From Acidobacteriota bacterium (GTDB taxonomy: Bacteria; Acidobacteriota; Vicinamibacteria; Vicinamibacterales; CAVVIG01): a stretch of DNA of 54,985 bases. The stretch lies in the NCBI GenBank assembly GCA_003222395.1, contig QHWB01000067.1:1-54985 (forward strand). The letters run 5' to 3'. The position numbers were made by a program, and so were the translations under genes. Under the pieces are notes generated by a model that did not search any database, had not been told where the DNA came from, and was given only the letters and a program-made list of their open reading frames with translations. Shown here in pieces: positions 35,856-45,526 of this stretch (position 1 is its first letter; each line of letters begins with the position of its first letter).

Positions 35856-38800
35856 ATGTGCGGAATTGCTGGCGTCCTGTCGGTTGAGCGTCCCGTCACA
35901 GCGGACATGGTCGCCGCCGTGCTGCGAATGCTCGACACACAGGTGCATCGGGGCCCGAACGACTGGGGGATTCTCATTCCCGAGGAGGCACGGAACGATT
36001 TGGCCATTCGTGCCCTTCTCGAGCCGCGCGGGTGGGAGCACGTGCGCCTTTATCCGGGCCCATCCGCGGCGCCTGCAGCCGTTTTGGGATCGCGGCGTCT
36101 ATCGATTCTCGATCTTTCCGCCGCTGGTCGAATGCCGATGATGAGCCACGACGGTCGCGTCGCCGTAACCTATAACGGAGAGATTTATAACTTCAAGGAA
36201 CTGCGCGTCGACCTGTTGCGCCTCGGCCACACGTTTCATTCGAATAGCGATACGGAAGTCCTCCTCCACGGCTACCAGCAGTGGGGCGAAGGTCTGCCGA
36301 CACATCTGCGCGGAATGTTTGCATTCGCAGTGCTCGACGCGCGCCGTGATCATGATCCGAAGCTGTTCCTTGCGAAAGATCGCTTCGGGATCAAGCCGCT
36401 CTACTGGGCTCGACACGACTGCACCTTCCAGTTCGCTTCCGAGGTCCGCGCGCTAATATCGGGTCGACTGATACCGAATGAACCGGAACCGCGCGGCCTG
36501 CACGGCTTCCTGATGTCCGGATCGGTGCCAACGCCTTGGACGACAGTGCGTGGCGTGCTGTCGTTGTCGGCAGCGGAATTCCTCAACGTCGATCAGCGCA
36601 GCTATTCGTTTCCGAAACCGTCGCGTTATTGGGCGCCGCCCCCGGTCGAATCGGTTCGCGAAGTGGCGGATGCGCCGGAGCGCACGAGGCAACTGCTGGC
36701 GTCCGCAGTGAAGGAGCAGTTGGTCAGCGACGTTCCCACCGGCGTCTTTTTATCTGGCGGGATGGATTCGTCGGCAATCGTTGCGCTGGCCGCGCAGGAA
36801 CTGGATCGGCCGCTGACCACATTGTGCGTCACGTTCGACGAGACGGAGTTCAGTGAGAGAGCATACGCGAAAATTGTCGCCGATCGATTCCGCACGAACC
36901 ATGTCGAAGTCCGGGTTCGTAGGCAGGACTTCATAGAGGAGTTGCCCCGGTTTTTCGACTCGCTGGACCAGCCGACGGCCGACGGCGTGAACAGCTACTT
37001 TGTGGCGAAAGCCGCTCGTGCCGCTGGATTAACAGTTGTGCTGTCCGGTCTTGGCGGCGACGAATTGTTCTGGGGCTACCCGGGGTTCCGTTCGTACGGC
37101 CGACTTCGCTCCGCCGCGCGTATGCCGCTGGTGCGTCCTGCGATTGGATTTGTGGGCGCTGTCCTTCAGAACTTCGGACTCAAGAGGTTGGAGAAGCTTG
37201 AGTTTCTGGCAGAGCATCCATTGCTCGGTCCGTACTTGACGATTCGGGGGTTCTTCCCGCCGCGACGTGCCGCGTCGTTACTGGACAGCGGGCAATTGCC
37301 AATCTGGCAGCCGGATTTGCTGCCCGGGGGATCGGACGGCATGCAGTACGGTCGGCTCGAGCTCGACTGTTACATGCAGAATCAGCTGCTGCGCGACACT
37401 GACGTGTTCGCGATGCGCCACAGTGTTGAAGTGCGCGTGCCGTTCTTGGATCATCGACTGGCCGAATTTCTTCTTCGACTGCCCGCATCGACGCTTCGCG
37501 ATGGCACCGGCACAAAGCCGCTTCTCGCGAAAGCGCTTCGATCGGACTATCCAACGGAAATTCTGAACAGACAGAAGATGGGGTTCACGTTTCCGTTTGG
37601 TAAATGGATCCGTGATGCGTGGTCGGAGATCTACTCAGACGGATGTCCCGCAGCGTCGGTAGTTTCGAACGCTGCTTTCGATCAAGTGACCTCTGACTAT
37701 CGTCGCGAACGGCTCCACTGGTCACGCGCGTGGGCACTGTTGGTGCTGCGGGCGGCCGAGAGTCGCGGCCTGGTGCCTGTACTCCCAAATGTGCCTGCTC
37801 TGAGACGGATACTGTTCGTGCTTCCACAAGTTTACGGATCGATCGGCGGCATTCCCGCCTACAACCAGGGTTTGCTCCGCGCCGTATCCGAAGCGCTGCC
37901 GCGCACGGAATTGCACGTGGTGAGTCTAAATGATGGTCCGATTGAGGCATCGGCCGCGCTCAGAGGTCGCGTCCACTTCACCGGCGTTGGTCCGCGCTCG
38001 AAGCGCGTCTACAGGCCGCGCATGCTCGTCAGCGCGCTTCGCGCCGGGTTGCGCGCACGCCCAGATTTGATCGTCACAGGTCACATCAACATTGTTCCGT
38101 TCACCGAGCTGCTTGCGGTCATTACCGGCACGCCAAACATGATGGTCGCGCACGGGATTGAGGCATGGGCGCCGCCCCGTCGCCTGCAGCGCGTTGCCCA
38201 AGGTGTTACGAAGGTACTCGCGGTGAGTCGGTATACGGCCGACCGCCTGAAAGCGTGGGGCATCGCGGACGATCGAATCACTGTGCTTCCAAACATGGTT
38301 GACGGCGAGGTGTTTCGGCCGATTCGTCACGATCGCACATCGAGCGATGTGACCGTCCTCACTGTTGCTCGTTTGGATGCGACCGAACGTTACAAGGGCG
38401 TCGAACAAGTGATGAATGCACTCCACAACGTGGCACCCGAAAAGTCGATTAGATATGTTGTCGCCGGCACCGGCGACGACCTGCCTCGACTGCGGGAAGT
38501 GGCGATGACCAGCGGCCTCGGAAACCGCGTCGAGTTTCGCGGATTCGTACCCGCCATCGATTTGCCGTCGCTCTACAGCGGCGCGGATGTATTCGTGATG
38601 CCCTCCAAGAAAGAAGGATTCGGCATCGTTTTCCTCGAGGCGCTGGCATGTGGAACACCGGTGGTCGGTGGCGATCAGGACGGTTCCATTGACGCGTTGA
38701 TGAACGGGAAATGGGGCCGTCTGGTTGATCCGGATAGCACAGACGACATTCTCGCGGCGATTCTTGATAACGCGCTGCCACGCCCCGACCGCAAAGCATT

Positions 38801-38867
38801 GCTCGACGCGTACGGACCACAGCGCTTTCGATCGAAAGTGCACGAGGTTCTGACGTCCGCGATTTAG
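35856..38867 (+). CDS. Fusion of glutamine-dependent asparagine synthetase-like enzyme and GT4 glycosyltransferase
   Basis: From ATG 35856 the 1003-residue protein begins MCGIAGVLS, with the nucleophilic Cys2 of class II glutamine amidotransferases. HRGPND and YNGEIYNF follow, then the synthetase domain (ATP pyrophosphatase loop FLSGGMDSSA, about 305; LSGLGGDELFWGYPG, about 395). Near residue 648 a second enzyme begins (RILFVLPQVYGSIGGIPAYN). It is a GT-B glycosyltransferase with VARLDATERYKG and the E-x7-E motif KEGFGIVFLEALACGTPVV. One frame runs through with no internal stop, and no internal start with a binding site is obvious. Lone AsnB-like enzymes amidate sugar acids in capsules, so the fusion could couple amidation and glycosyl transfer. 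That coupling is inference. Confidence 0.9.
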   Translation: MCGIAGVLSVERPVTADMVAAVLRMLDTQVHRGPNDWGILIPEEARNDLAIRALLEPRGWEHVRLYPGPSAAPAAVLGSRRLSILDLSAAGRMPMMSHDGRVAVTYNGEIYNFKELRVDLLRLGHTFHSNSDTEVLLHGYQQWGEGLPTHLRGMFAFAVLDARRDHDPKLFLAKDRFGIKPLYWARHDCTFQFASEVRALISGRLIPNEPEPRGLHGFLMSGSVPTPWTTVRGVLSLSAAEFLNVDQRSYSFPKPSRYWAPPPVESVREVADAPERTRQLLASAVKEQLVSDVPTGVFLSGGMDSSAIVALAAQELDRPLTTLCVTFDETEFSERAYAKIVADRFRTNHVEVRVRRQDFIEELPRFFDSLDQPTADGVNSYFVAKAARAAGLTVVLSGLGGDELFWGYPGFRSYGRLRSAARMPLVRPAIGFVGAVLQNFGLKRLEKLEFLAEHPLLGPYLTIRGFFPPRRAASLLDSGQLPIWQPDLLPGGSDGMQYGRLELDCYMQNQLLRDTDVFAMRHSVEVRVPFLDHRLAEFLLRLPASTLRDGTGTKPLLAKALRSDYPTEILNRQKMGFTFPFGKWIRDAWSEIYSDGCPAASVVSNAAFDQVTSDYRRERLHWSRAWALLVLRAAESRGLVPVLPNVPALRRILFVLPQVYGSIGGIPAYNQGLLRAVSEALPRTELHVVSLNDGPIEASAALRGRVHFTGVGPRSKRVYRPRMLVSALRAGLRARPDLIVTGHINIVPFTELLAVITGTPNMMVAHGIEAWAPPRRLQRVAQGVTKVLAVSRYTADRLKAWGIADDRITVLPNMVDGEVFRPIRHDRTSSDVTVLTVARLDATERYKGVEQVMNALHNVAPEKSIRYVVAGTGDDLPRLREVAMTSGLGNRVEFRGFVPAIDLPSLYSGADVFVMPSKKEGFGIVFLEALACGTPVVGGDQDGSIDALMNGKWGRLVDPDSTDDILAAILDNALPRPDRKALLDAYGPQRFRSKVHEVLTSAI

Positions 38868-38875
38868 ATCGACAG

Positions 38876-40162
38876 ATGCAGTCTCGGTCTGTTGCACACG
38901 CTCTTAGCTGGTCCGCGTTCGCGCAAATCGGCGGCGCGGTCGCGCTCATCGTCGGCACACGGCTACTCACGACGTTCGTGTCGCCGGCAGTATTCGGCGT
39001 TGTGGCACTCACAACCGGCGCGTCCACGCTGATGTCGTCGACGTTCTGTTTACCGATCCTTCACGTCGCGGGCCGCTTGTATCCGGAGCGAGAACTCGCC
39101 GGCCGCGGATGTGTCATTCGTCGCGCAACTACCCAACTTATCCTCGCGGCGAGCGTTTTTCCGGCATTCATCGTTCTCGTCCTCGGTAGTGCGTACGCTG
39201 CGCAGGGGCGCACCTCGCTGATGACGGTTATAGCCGTCGCGTTCCTAGTCATCGTCGAAATGCAGCGTGCCACCGCGCAGACGATGCTCGCTGCCGCTAG
39301 ACTCCAGCGGGAGCAGGCGCTCTGGGCATTCGTGGAGCAGGTACTCAGGCCGTTGCTCGCTGTGGCCGTCGTGCTGTTGTTCGGTGACCAAAGCTGGCTT
39401 GTGGTTGCAGCATTCGCGCTGGCCACGGCCGTTGCGTTTGTCGGTTCACGGTTCGCACACGCCGACACCGCGGAAACTTCGTCGGCGGAGCTGGCGGCCG
39501 AGCGCCGACGGCTCGTGCGTTATGCGGCGCCGTTGCTGCCGCAGGCGCTGTCAGCATGGGTTACCGGCACAGGCGATCGTTACCTACTGGCCTGGTGGCA
39601 TGGCACCGAGGCCGCCGGAATGTACGCAGCTGTGTACGGGGTCGTGAGCCGTCCGTTTATCATGCTCGGCACGATCGGCATCAACGCGTTTCGTCCAGCG
39701 TACTTTCAGCAGGTCAGCGCAAACGATAGCCATGCGGCGCGGCGAACGCTGGCGATGTGGATTGGCACACAGCTCGCCATATCGACGCTTGGATTACTGC
39801 TACTCATCACCTTTCAGAACCAGTTGCTGCCGCTGGCGCTGGCCCCACATTACGCGCCGGGTTTCTCGTTGACGCCGTGGATCGCGAGCGGATATGTGCT
39901 GCTGACCCTCGGTCAAGTGTTTCAAATCGTTTCGCTTGCGACGTACCGCACCTGGGGTGTTACGGCAGCGGAGAGCGTTGGTGCCGCTGCCAGTCTCGTC
40001 GTCGGTATTCCATTGATCATGGCGGCGGGCATTCGCGGCGCCGCATGGGCTGTGCCCGCGTATTTCGGAGCACAACTGATTTGCTCGGTCGTCATTGCGT
40101 CGAGAACACCGAAGACGCAGAGCACCGTCGAGTTCGACGCCCTGCCTGTCCTTACGACGTGA
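38876..40162 (+). CDS. Wzx-like oligosaccharide flippase
   Basis: The 428-residue polytopic protein has about 12 hydrophobic segments, an N-terminal HALSWSAFAQIGGAVALIVG segment and the polysaccharide synthase pattern GDRYLLAWWHGTEAAGMYAA. It belongs to the MOP/Wzx superfamily, which flips lipid-linked repeat units to the periplasm for Wzy. It begins 9 bp after the fusion gene. Together with the polymerase downstream it shows that assembly is Wzx/Wzy-type. Confidence 0.88.
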   Translation: MQSRSVAHALSWSAFAQIGGAVALIVGTRLLTTFVSPAVFGVVALTTGASTLMSSTFCLPILHVAGRLYPERELAGRGCVIRRATTQLILAASVFPAFIVLVLGSAYAAQGRTSLMTVIAVAFLVIVEMQRATAQTMLAAARLQREQALWAFVEQVLRPLLAVAVVLLFGDQSWLVVAAFALATAVAFVGSRFAHADTAETSSAELAAERRRLVRYAAPLLPQALSAWVTGTGDRYLLAWWHGTEAAGMYAAVYGVVSRPFIMLGTIGINAFRPAYFQQVSANDSHAARRTLAMWIGTQLAISTLGLLLLITFQNQLLPLALAPHYAPGFSLTPWIASGYVLLTLGQVFQIVSLATYRTWGVTAAESVGAAASLVVGIPLIMAAGIRGAAWAVPAYFGAQLICSVVIASRTPKTQSTVEFDALPVLTT

Positions 40163-40175
40163 TCGAGGAGCTTCA

Positions 40176-41021
40176 ATGAGTACCGCAATCCTCGAAAGGC
40201 TCGCAACGATCACGCGGCGGACGGGGCCACGGGGCATTCATCGCGTCCTTCGATGGATCTGTTCGCCCAAGCGCGCTGACGGGCACTTTACGGGTACGAC
40301 TGCCTACCGCGATGGCCTGCGCATGTGCGTTGACACTCGCGATCACATCGAGTGGCATCTGTTCTTCTACGGAGAATACGAAGGCGATGTCGGTCGCGTC
40401 CTGAAGATGATCACATCGAGTCAGCAGGTAGTGATTGATGTTGGTGCGAACGTCGGCGTCTACACATTGCCGTTGTCTCGTCACGCAGCCCAAGTATTGG
40501 CGGTTGAGCCGAACCCGCGCGTCGCAGAGAGGCTGGATCGGAATCTTCGGCTGAATAACATCGATAACGTGACGGTTGTCAGGTGCGCTCTCTCGAACGA
40601 TGTCGGTGAGTCCAAATTGTTCGTCCCCTGTGAGGCCGTGCACAACTGCGGCATGTCGAGCTTGCACGGTCACTCGCAGCATGGCGGCTCGATTCGAGTC
40701 GATCGCCGCCGGCTCGACGACGTGGTCCGGGCAGAATGCCTGCGGCGAGTTGACTTCATCAAGATTGACACTGAGGGTCATGAGTTCGGAGTTCTGCTCG
40801 GCGCCGAGGGGACGCTGAGAATGCATCTTCCCACACTTCTCTTCGAGTTCGATCCGGATCTGTGGACGAACGGACGTTTTGAATACGACGAATGCGCGCG
40901 ATGGCTCACGTCGATCGGATATGTGATGCCACCGAAACCCGACCGCGCGACGAATGTCCTTGCCGTGCCTTCCACCGATCAACGACGGCACCAATCGTCG
41001 CTAACTGAGACCGCTGAGTGA
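40176..41021 (+). CDS. FkbM family SAM-dependent methyltransferase (second copy)
   Basis: From ATG 40176, preceded by GAGGAG, the 281-residue protein has VVIDVGANVGVYTLPLSRHA, VLAVEPNPRVAERLDRNLRL and VDFIKIDTEGHEFGVLLGAE. It is distinct from the first FkbM gene and not a recent duplicate. It probably methylates another hydroxyl of the repeat unit. Its stop overlaps the next gene's GTG as GTGA. Confidence 0.88.
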   Translation: MSTAILERLATITRRTGPRGIHRVLRWICSPKRADGHFTGTTAYRDGLRMCVDTRDHIEWHLFFYGEYEGDVGRVLKMITSSQQVVIDVGANVGVYTLPLSRHAAQVLAVEPNPRVAERLDRNLRLNNIDNVTVVRCALSNDVGESKLFVPCEAVHNCGMSSLHGHSQHGGSIRVDRRRLDDVVRAECLRRVDFIKIDTEGHEFGVLLGAEGTLRMHLPTLLFEFDPDLWTNGRFEYDECARWLTSIGYVMPPKPDRATNVLAVPSTDQRRHQSSLTETAE

Positions 41022-41997
41022 AAACGATTCTGTACATCGGCCAGTTGTGGAGAGGCGGCACCTGTCTTGATCGGCTGAAATCGTTGGAACGGATCGGGTT
41101 CAATGTGTTGCCTTTCGACGTGACTCCGTACCGTCCCCGTGGAAACCGAATCGCGGCGAGCATCCAGTGGCGGCTGGCACGTGGTCGATGGGTTCACGAC
41201 CTCAATCGCGACATCATCGCGTTCAGCAAGCAATGCACAGGTCCGATTCAGTTCACGTGGATCGACAAAGGCCGCACGATTCAGCCGCAGACAGTAGCGG
41301 ACATCGGGCGGATAACAGGCCGCCCTGTGATTCACTTCACCGCCGATCCGGCGTTTTCGGTGCACGCGTCGGCGGCGTTCACCGCGAGCGTGGCGATGTA
41401 TCACGCGCTCATCACGACCAAAGCGTTCGAGTTGCCGGCGTACAAGTCGCACAAGGCGGCAGCCATCATCCTCACGCGACAGAGTTACGCCGCGGAGCGC
41501 TTTTCGCCGGACCCAGGCGCCGCACACAATGCCGTGGTCTTTATCGGACATTACGAGCCGCATTACCGGCGCATGGTCGACGCCGTACCGCTTTCATATC
41601 GCGACGTCTCCGTATGGGGTCCGGGGTGGTCTGGGCGGCTAAGGCGGCCGCGACCGTACGTGCGCGGCGGAGGACTGTGGGGACTCGACTATGTGCATGC
41701 ACTGCGATCGGGACATATCGCGCTTGGACTCGTGTCGAAATGGATTCCCGAGCAGTCGACCACGCGCACCTTCGAGATTCCCGCGTGCGGCATGCTCATG
41801 ATTGCAGAACGCACGAACGCGAAGCCGTCTTCTTTGACTCTCCCGCAGAGCTGCGCGAAAAAACCGCGTACTACACGGCTAACGACGCTGCGCGCGCGCG
41901 CATCGCCGCCGGAGGCCGCGAGCGGTGCCTCCGAAGCGGCTACGACTCTGATTCGACGATGCGAAAGGTCGTCAGGGCCGTAGAAGCGACGTTGTGA
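41018..41997 (+). pseudogene. Glycosyltransferase (CgeB-like/PF13524 type), frameshifted near its C-terminus
   Basis: The first frame (from GTG 41018) is good through WDYVHALRSG-type motifs (here LDYVHALRSGHIALGLVSKW) and FEIPACGMLMIAERTN, then turns to nonsense and stops at 41983. The matching C-terminal segment (REAVFFDSPAELREKTAYYT, AAGGRERCLRSGY) is in the next frame, from about 41813 to the stop at 41997. Homologues usually have about 8-10 extra residues at the junction, so a small deletion that broke the frame is likely. Missing the C-terminus could inactivate the enzyme. Sequencing error or programmed shifting are alternatives. Confidence 0.75.
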
Positions 41998-42019
41998 AGC
42001 CGCCTCAGGATCGACGCTG

Positions 42020-43471
42020 GTGAATACGGTGCAGACGCCACGTGGCGCCCGTCCCGCTCTGCTGTTGTGTGGGGCGATGAGCGGACTGGCGGTGCTGTCG
42101 TTTTTGACGGCACCGTTGCCTGCCGAGCGCATGGACGTGTGGTCGGCGATCGTGGCAGCGTCCATCGCTGTGTGTTGCGGTGCGTATGCGGTCTTCGTCG
42201 TTCGGCAGAACCGACTGGCAGCTTGGTCTCCACTCTTTTGGTTCATCAGTGCCTATGCTTTGTACTTCGGGATCGGACCGCTGCTGCGAACCTTTGGCAA
42301 CGGGGCGTCCGTCGACTACATCGACAGGACATTTCTCTTGCACTCCGACGGTTGGCGCCGCGCCAACCTGCTCAACTGTGTGGCACTGGCGATTACGTGC
42401 CTGATCTATCAATTCGTGACCGGAATGCCTTCGACCGCTTCACGCGTAACCGGCACATCAAAAACGCGCGTGCTGACCTTCCTCGTGCTGGTCGGAGTGC
42501 CGATCAAATACTGTCTCGTTGCGCCCGCGACGCTGGGCTTAGTGACGACAATCGTTCCCGGTGTGTGGCGGACGCTCGCGATGCTCGTTCCTGGTGCCGT
42601 TGCGCTCGGGTGGCAGATCATCGCGGAAGGCAATCGACGGCTTGTCTTTCCGATAGTGCTTCTTACAGGCGCGGAGCTGTGGCTTGGGTGGACGAGTCTA
42701 GCGAAGGTGGAACTGCTTATAACCATCATTGCAATCAGCCTCGGTCTCTATACAGGACGGCGGTCCCTCAGGCCGCTTGTGTTCATGGCGGCGGCAACCG
42801 GCCTCATCGTCTTCGTCCTCACTGACGCGGTCCTCATCACGCGCGACCAACAGAGCAAGACGGACTTGTCGCTGAATCAGCGCGCCGCGGCCTTCGCCGA
42901 CAACCTCCGTACCAGCATGAGTCAGCAGGATAACAGCGGGCAGCCGCAGATGTGGTGGATTCGTCTCAGCTACGTGGGCGCGCAGGCGTTTGCGATGCAG
43001 CAGTACGACATGGGCCGTCCTGGCGATACGTTCGGCTTGGCGTTGTACGCGTTCGTCCCCCGGTTTATCTGGCCGGAGAAGCCAACCGTGACCGTCGGCG
43101 ATTTGTTCAACGAGCTGCTGACCGGCATGTCGACCAGCAGGAGTACGCCCGGAGCATTTGCCGAAGCGTACTGGAATGGCGGCTGGTTCCTTGTAATCGG
43201 TGCGGCAATGTATTTGGGTCTGCTTCTGGCATTGCTGGAGCGCTGGAACATGACCAGTGTAGCGACCGGGGATGCGACATGGATTCCAAGCGCATTGATA
43301 GTGATTATCGCAGGCGCGAGTCCTGATAACTGGTTCGTGGCGACATTCGTTGGAACGATCCCGCTGATCTTCCTTCCTTGGATCGTGATGAAGTGCCTCG
43401 AGCATGTGTCGCGCATCGTGTCGACTGCACTGGGAAAACCGCAGGGCGGGAGTTGGGCGACACATGTCTGA
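42020..43471 (+). CDS. Wzy-like oligosaccharide repeat-unit polymerase
   Basis: The 483-residue protein has ten or more hydrophobic segments. Examples are SGLAVLSFLTAPLP, LFWFISAYALYFGIGPLL and LVFMAAATGLIVFVLTDAVL. A large hydrophilic loop around residues 275-370 contains YAFVPRFIWPEKPTV. This resembles O-antigen polymerases of the oligosaccharide repeat-unit polymerase type. Wzy proteins link flipped repeat units in the periplasm. Assignment is by topology and context, because the sequences are poorly conserved. The start is a GTG, and the 3' end overlaps the next gene by 8 bp. Confidence 0.72.
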   Translation: MNTVQTPRGARPALLLCGAMSGLAVLSFLTAPLPAERMDVWSAIVAASIAVCCGAYAVFVVRQNRLAAWSPLFWFISAYALYFGIGPLLRTFGNGASVDYIDRTFLLHSDGWRRANLLNCVALAITCLIYQFVTGMPSTASRVTGTSKTRVLTFLVLVGVPIKYCLVAPATLGLVTTIVPGVWRTLAMLVPGAVALGWQIIAEGNRRLVFPIVLLTGAELWLGWTSLAKVELLITIIAISLGLYTGRRSLRPLVFMAAATGLIVFVLTDAVLITRDQQSKTDLSLNQRAAAFADNLRTSMSQQDNSGQPQMWWIRLSYVGAQAFAMQQYDMGRPGDTFGLALYAFVPRFIWPEKPTVTVGDLFNELLTGMSTSRSTPGAFAEAYWNGGWFLVIGAAMYLGLLLALLERWNMTSVATGDATWIPSALIVIIAGASPDNWFVATFVGTIPLIFLPWIVMKCLEHVSRIVSTALGKPQGGSWATHV

Positions 43472-44618
43472 GCCTCGACATGCCGTACTCACGGTGGCGT
43501 GCACTGGTTCCAATCTCGGTGGTCCATCGCGAACGGTTCCGAAGCTCGCCGAGGAGTTGGCAAAGATGGGCACGGCCGTAACGTTGGTCACTCTCGACCT
43601 TGGCAAACGCGTAGGCCACCCGATCGCGCCCGGCCCACCTGTAACGACCGTGTTTGCTTCAGGGCTGTATTGGCCGCGCGCGCGCGTAGTCTGGTCGCCC
43701 GGATTCGCGAGAACACTGCGCGACGTTTGCAACGTATCGAAACCTCATGTCCTCCATGACAACGGCCTCTGGATGCAGTCGAATCGGGATGCGGCGAGTG
43801 TGGCGCGTGAGCTTGCGATTCCGCTAGTGCTCAGTCCGCGAGGGATGCTCAGTGCGTGGGCGCTCAAGTACAAGTCGGTGAAGAAACGCTTGGCATGGGT
43901 TCTGTATCAGCGGCGGTGCCTGTCGATCGTATCGGCGTTCCACGCGACATCGGCCGCAGAAGCGGCAGACATACGAGCATGTGGCCTCGAGCAGCCGATC
44001 GCTGTGATTCCAAACGCCGTGGCGCTACCGCCCCTTTGGACCGGACAGCGGACGAAAACGATTCTGTTCATGTCACGTCTCAACCCAAACAAAGGGGCAT
44101 TGGAACTCGTTGATGCGTGGGCACGCGCGCGCGTCGTCGGCTGGAAGCTCCTCGTCGTCGGCCCCGATGAAAACGGATACGCAAATCGACTGCGTGAGTC
44201 CGTGATCAAACAAGGGCTGTCGAACGACGTGGTCATTCGAGACGCCGTCGGCGACATCGAGAAATGGGACTTGTACGGCGCTGCGTCAGTATTCATATTG
44301 CCGAGTCATTCTGAGAACTTTGGCGTTGTAATCGCCGAAGCGCTTGCCAGCGGAACGCCGGTGATCACGACCGATGCCACTCCGTGGAGAGCCGTCGAAT
44401 CCGAAGGCTGCGGCTGGTGTGTTGCGCCAACGGTAAGCGCGCTCGCGCTAGCAATGGAAAGTGCGATGACGACGGATCCGGTGACGTTAGCCGCGATGGG
44501 CACGCTTGGTAGAAAGCTCATCGAGAGGGAATTCGTCTGGGAACGCGTGGGCCAGCAGATGTCGGAACTTTATGCATGGCTAACTAAGGGGGGCCGCCCG
44601 CCGGCATTCGTATGCTGA
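43464..44618 (+). CDS. GT4 family glycosyltransferase
   Basis: From ATG 43464 the 384-residue protein has the GT-B pattern GGPSRTVPKLAEELAKMG (acceptor domain), HDNGLWMQSN, SPRGMLSAWALKYK, FMSRLNPNKGALELVDAW and the C-terminal SENFGVVIAEALASGTPVIT (E-x7-E). The SPRGML motif is common in glycosyltransferases of capsule loci. It adds a sugar to the lipid-linked repeat unit; donor unknown. It overlaps both neighbours by a few bases. Confidence 0.9.
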   Translation: MSEPRHAVLTVACTGSNLGGPSRTVPKLAEELAKMGTAVTLVTLDLGKRVGHPIAPGPPVTTVFASGLYWPRARVVWSPGFARTLRDVCNVSKPHVLHDNGLWMQSNRDAASVARELAIPLVLSPRGMLSAWALKYKSVKKRLAWVLYQRRCLSIVSAFHATSAAEAADIRACGLEQPIAVIPNAVALPPLWTGQRTKTILFMSRLNPNKGALELVDAWARARVVGWKLLVVGPDENGYANRLRESVIKQGLSNDVVIRDAVGDIEKWDLYGAASVFILPSHSENFGVVIAEALASGTPVITTDATPWRAVESEGCGWCVAPTVSALALAMESAMTTDPVTLAAMGTLGRKLIEREFVWERVGQQMSELYAWLTKGGRPPAFVC

Positions 44619-45526
44619 CGATCGAAACAGACAAACGTGAATGTCCGATTTGCGGCGGCAATGCTGTCCGTGCAACGGAGCATTATCCGGCGGCCTATTG
44701 GCGTTGCGAGGCTTGCGGAACATCACACTTGTTTCCACAACCAAGCGGCGCGGAGCTCGACGACTTCTACGAACAGTACCACGCGGGCACGTCCGAAAAT
44801 GTGGGGTTCGCACGGTTCGAGGCGCGCACAGCGCAGGACTTTCCGACGAAGGCCAGTCTCGTGCAGCAGATGCTCGCTGGGTCACGGGCGCCGCATAACT
44901 GCAATTGGCGCGTTCTCGACGTTGGCTGTGGCAAAGGCGTGTTCGTCCGCGAGCTCCAACGCCTTGGCATCGACGCGGAAGGCATCGACGTCTCTACGGA
45001 GGCGATTCAAGCGGGCGCTGCGGCCGGAGTGACCAGTTTACGAAGCGGTCACGTTGAGACGCAGTCGGAATGGCACGGCCGCTTTGACGCGGTGACGATG
45101 TTTGCCACCATCGAGCACTCGCCGGATCCACTGGCGCTTGTCCGCGCGGCTCACTATGTGTTGAAGCCAGGCGGTCTCTTGTTTCTGGATACCGGCGTGT
45201 GCGACGACTTCGCTGCACGCTGGGTACCGGGCCTCATTCAGTGGTATCACCCGCCGGAGCACCTGTTCGTCTTCAGCACGCACGGTCTTCGACATTTGAT
45301 GACGCGCGCTGGGTTCGCTGTCGCTGCGCTCGATCCAAACTTCGAGCGGAATCCGTGGCGAGCCGCGGCAAAGCGGCTGCGCAACGGAGTCGCCGCCCTT
45401 GCCGGCTACGCGGCGATCACGACGCTTTTCGGCAGCGACGTATACGAGCGCATGCGGCGTGAAACCAAGCTGCCGCTGGGCGCGCTGGCATTCGTCATCG
45501 CTCGATCCGGTGGCGATCTCGCGTGA
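44612..45526 (+). CDS. Zinc-ribbon class I SAM-dependent methyltransferase
   Basis: The 304-residue protein starts with a Cys4 zinc ribbon (CPICGG and CEACGT, residues 11-36), followed by a Rossmann methyltransferase with VLDVGCGKGVFVRELQ, GIDVSTEAI, EHSPDPLALVRAAHYVLKPG and a helical end. Proteins of this layout act on sugars or lipid-linked glycans in polysaccharide loci. The substrate is not predictable here. It overlaps the previous gene by 7 bp and the next by 4 bp. Confidence 0.85.
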   Translation: MLTIETDKRECPICGGNAVRATEHYPAAYWRCEACGTSHLFPQPSGAELDDFYEQYHAGTSENVGFARFEARTAQDFPTKASLVQQMLAGSRAPHNCNWRVLDVGCGKGVFVRELQRLGIDAEGIDVSTEAIQAGAAAGVTSLRSGHVETQSEWHGRFDAVTMFATIEHSPDPLALVRAAHYVLKPGGLLFLDTGVCDDFAARWVPGLIQWYHPPEHLFVFSTHGLRHLMTRAGFAVAALDPNFERNPWRAAAKRLRNGVAALAGYAAITTLFGSDVYERMRRETKLPLGALAFVIARSGGDLA

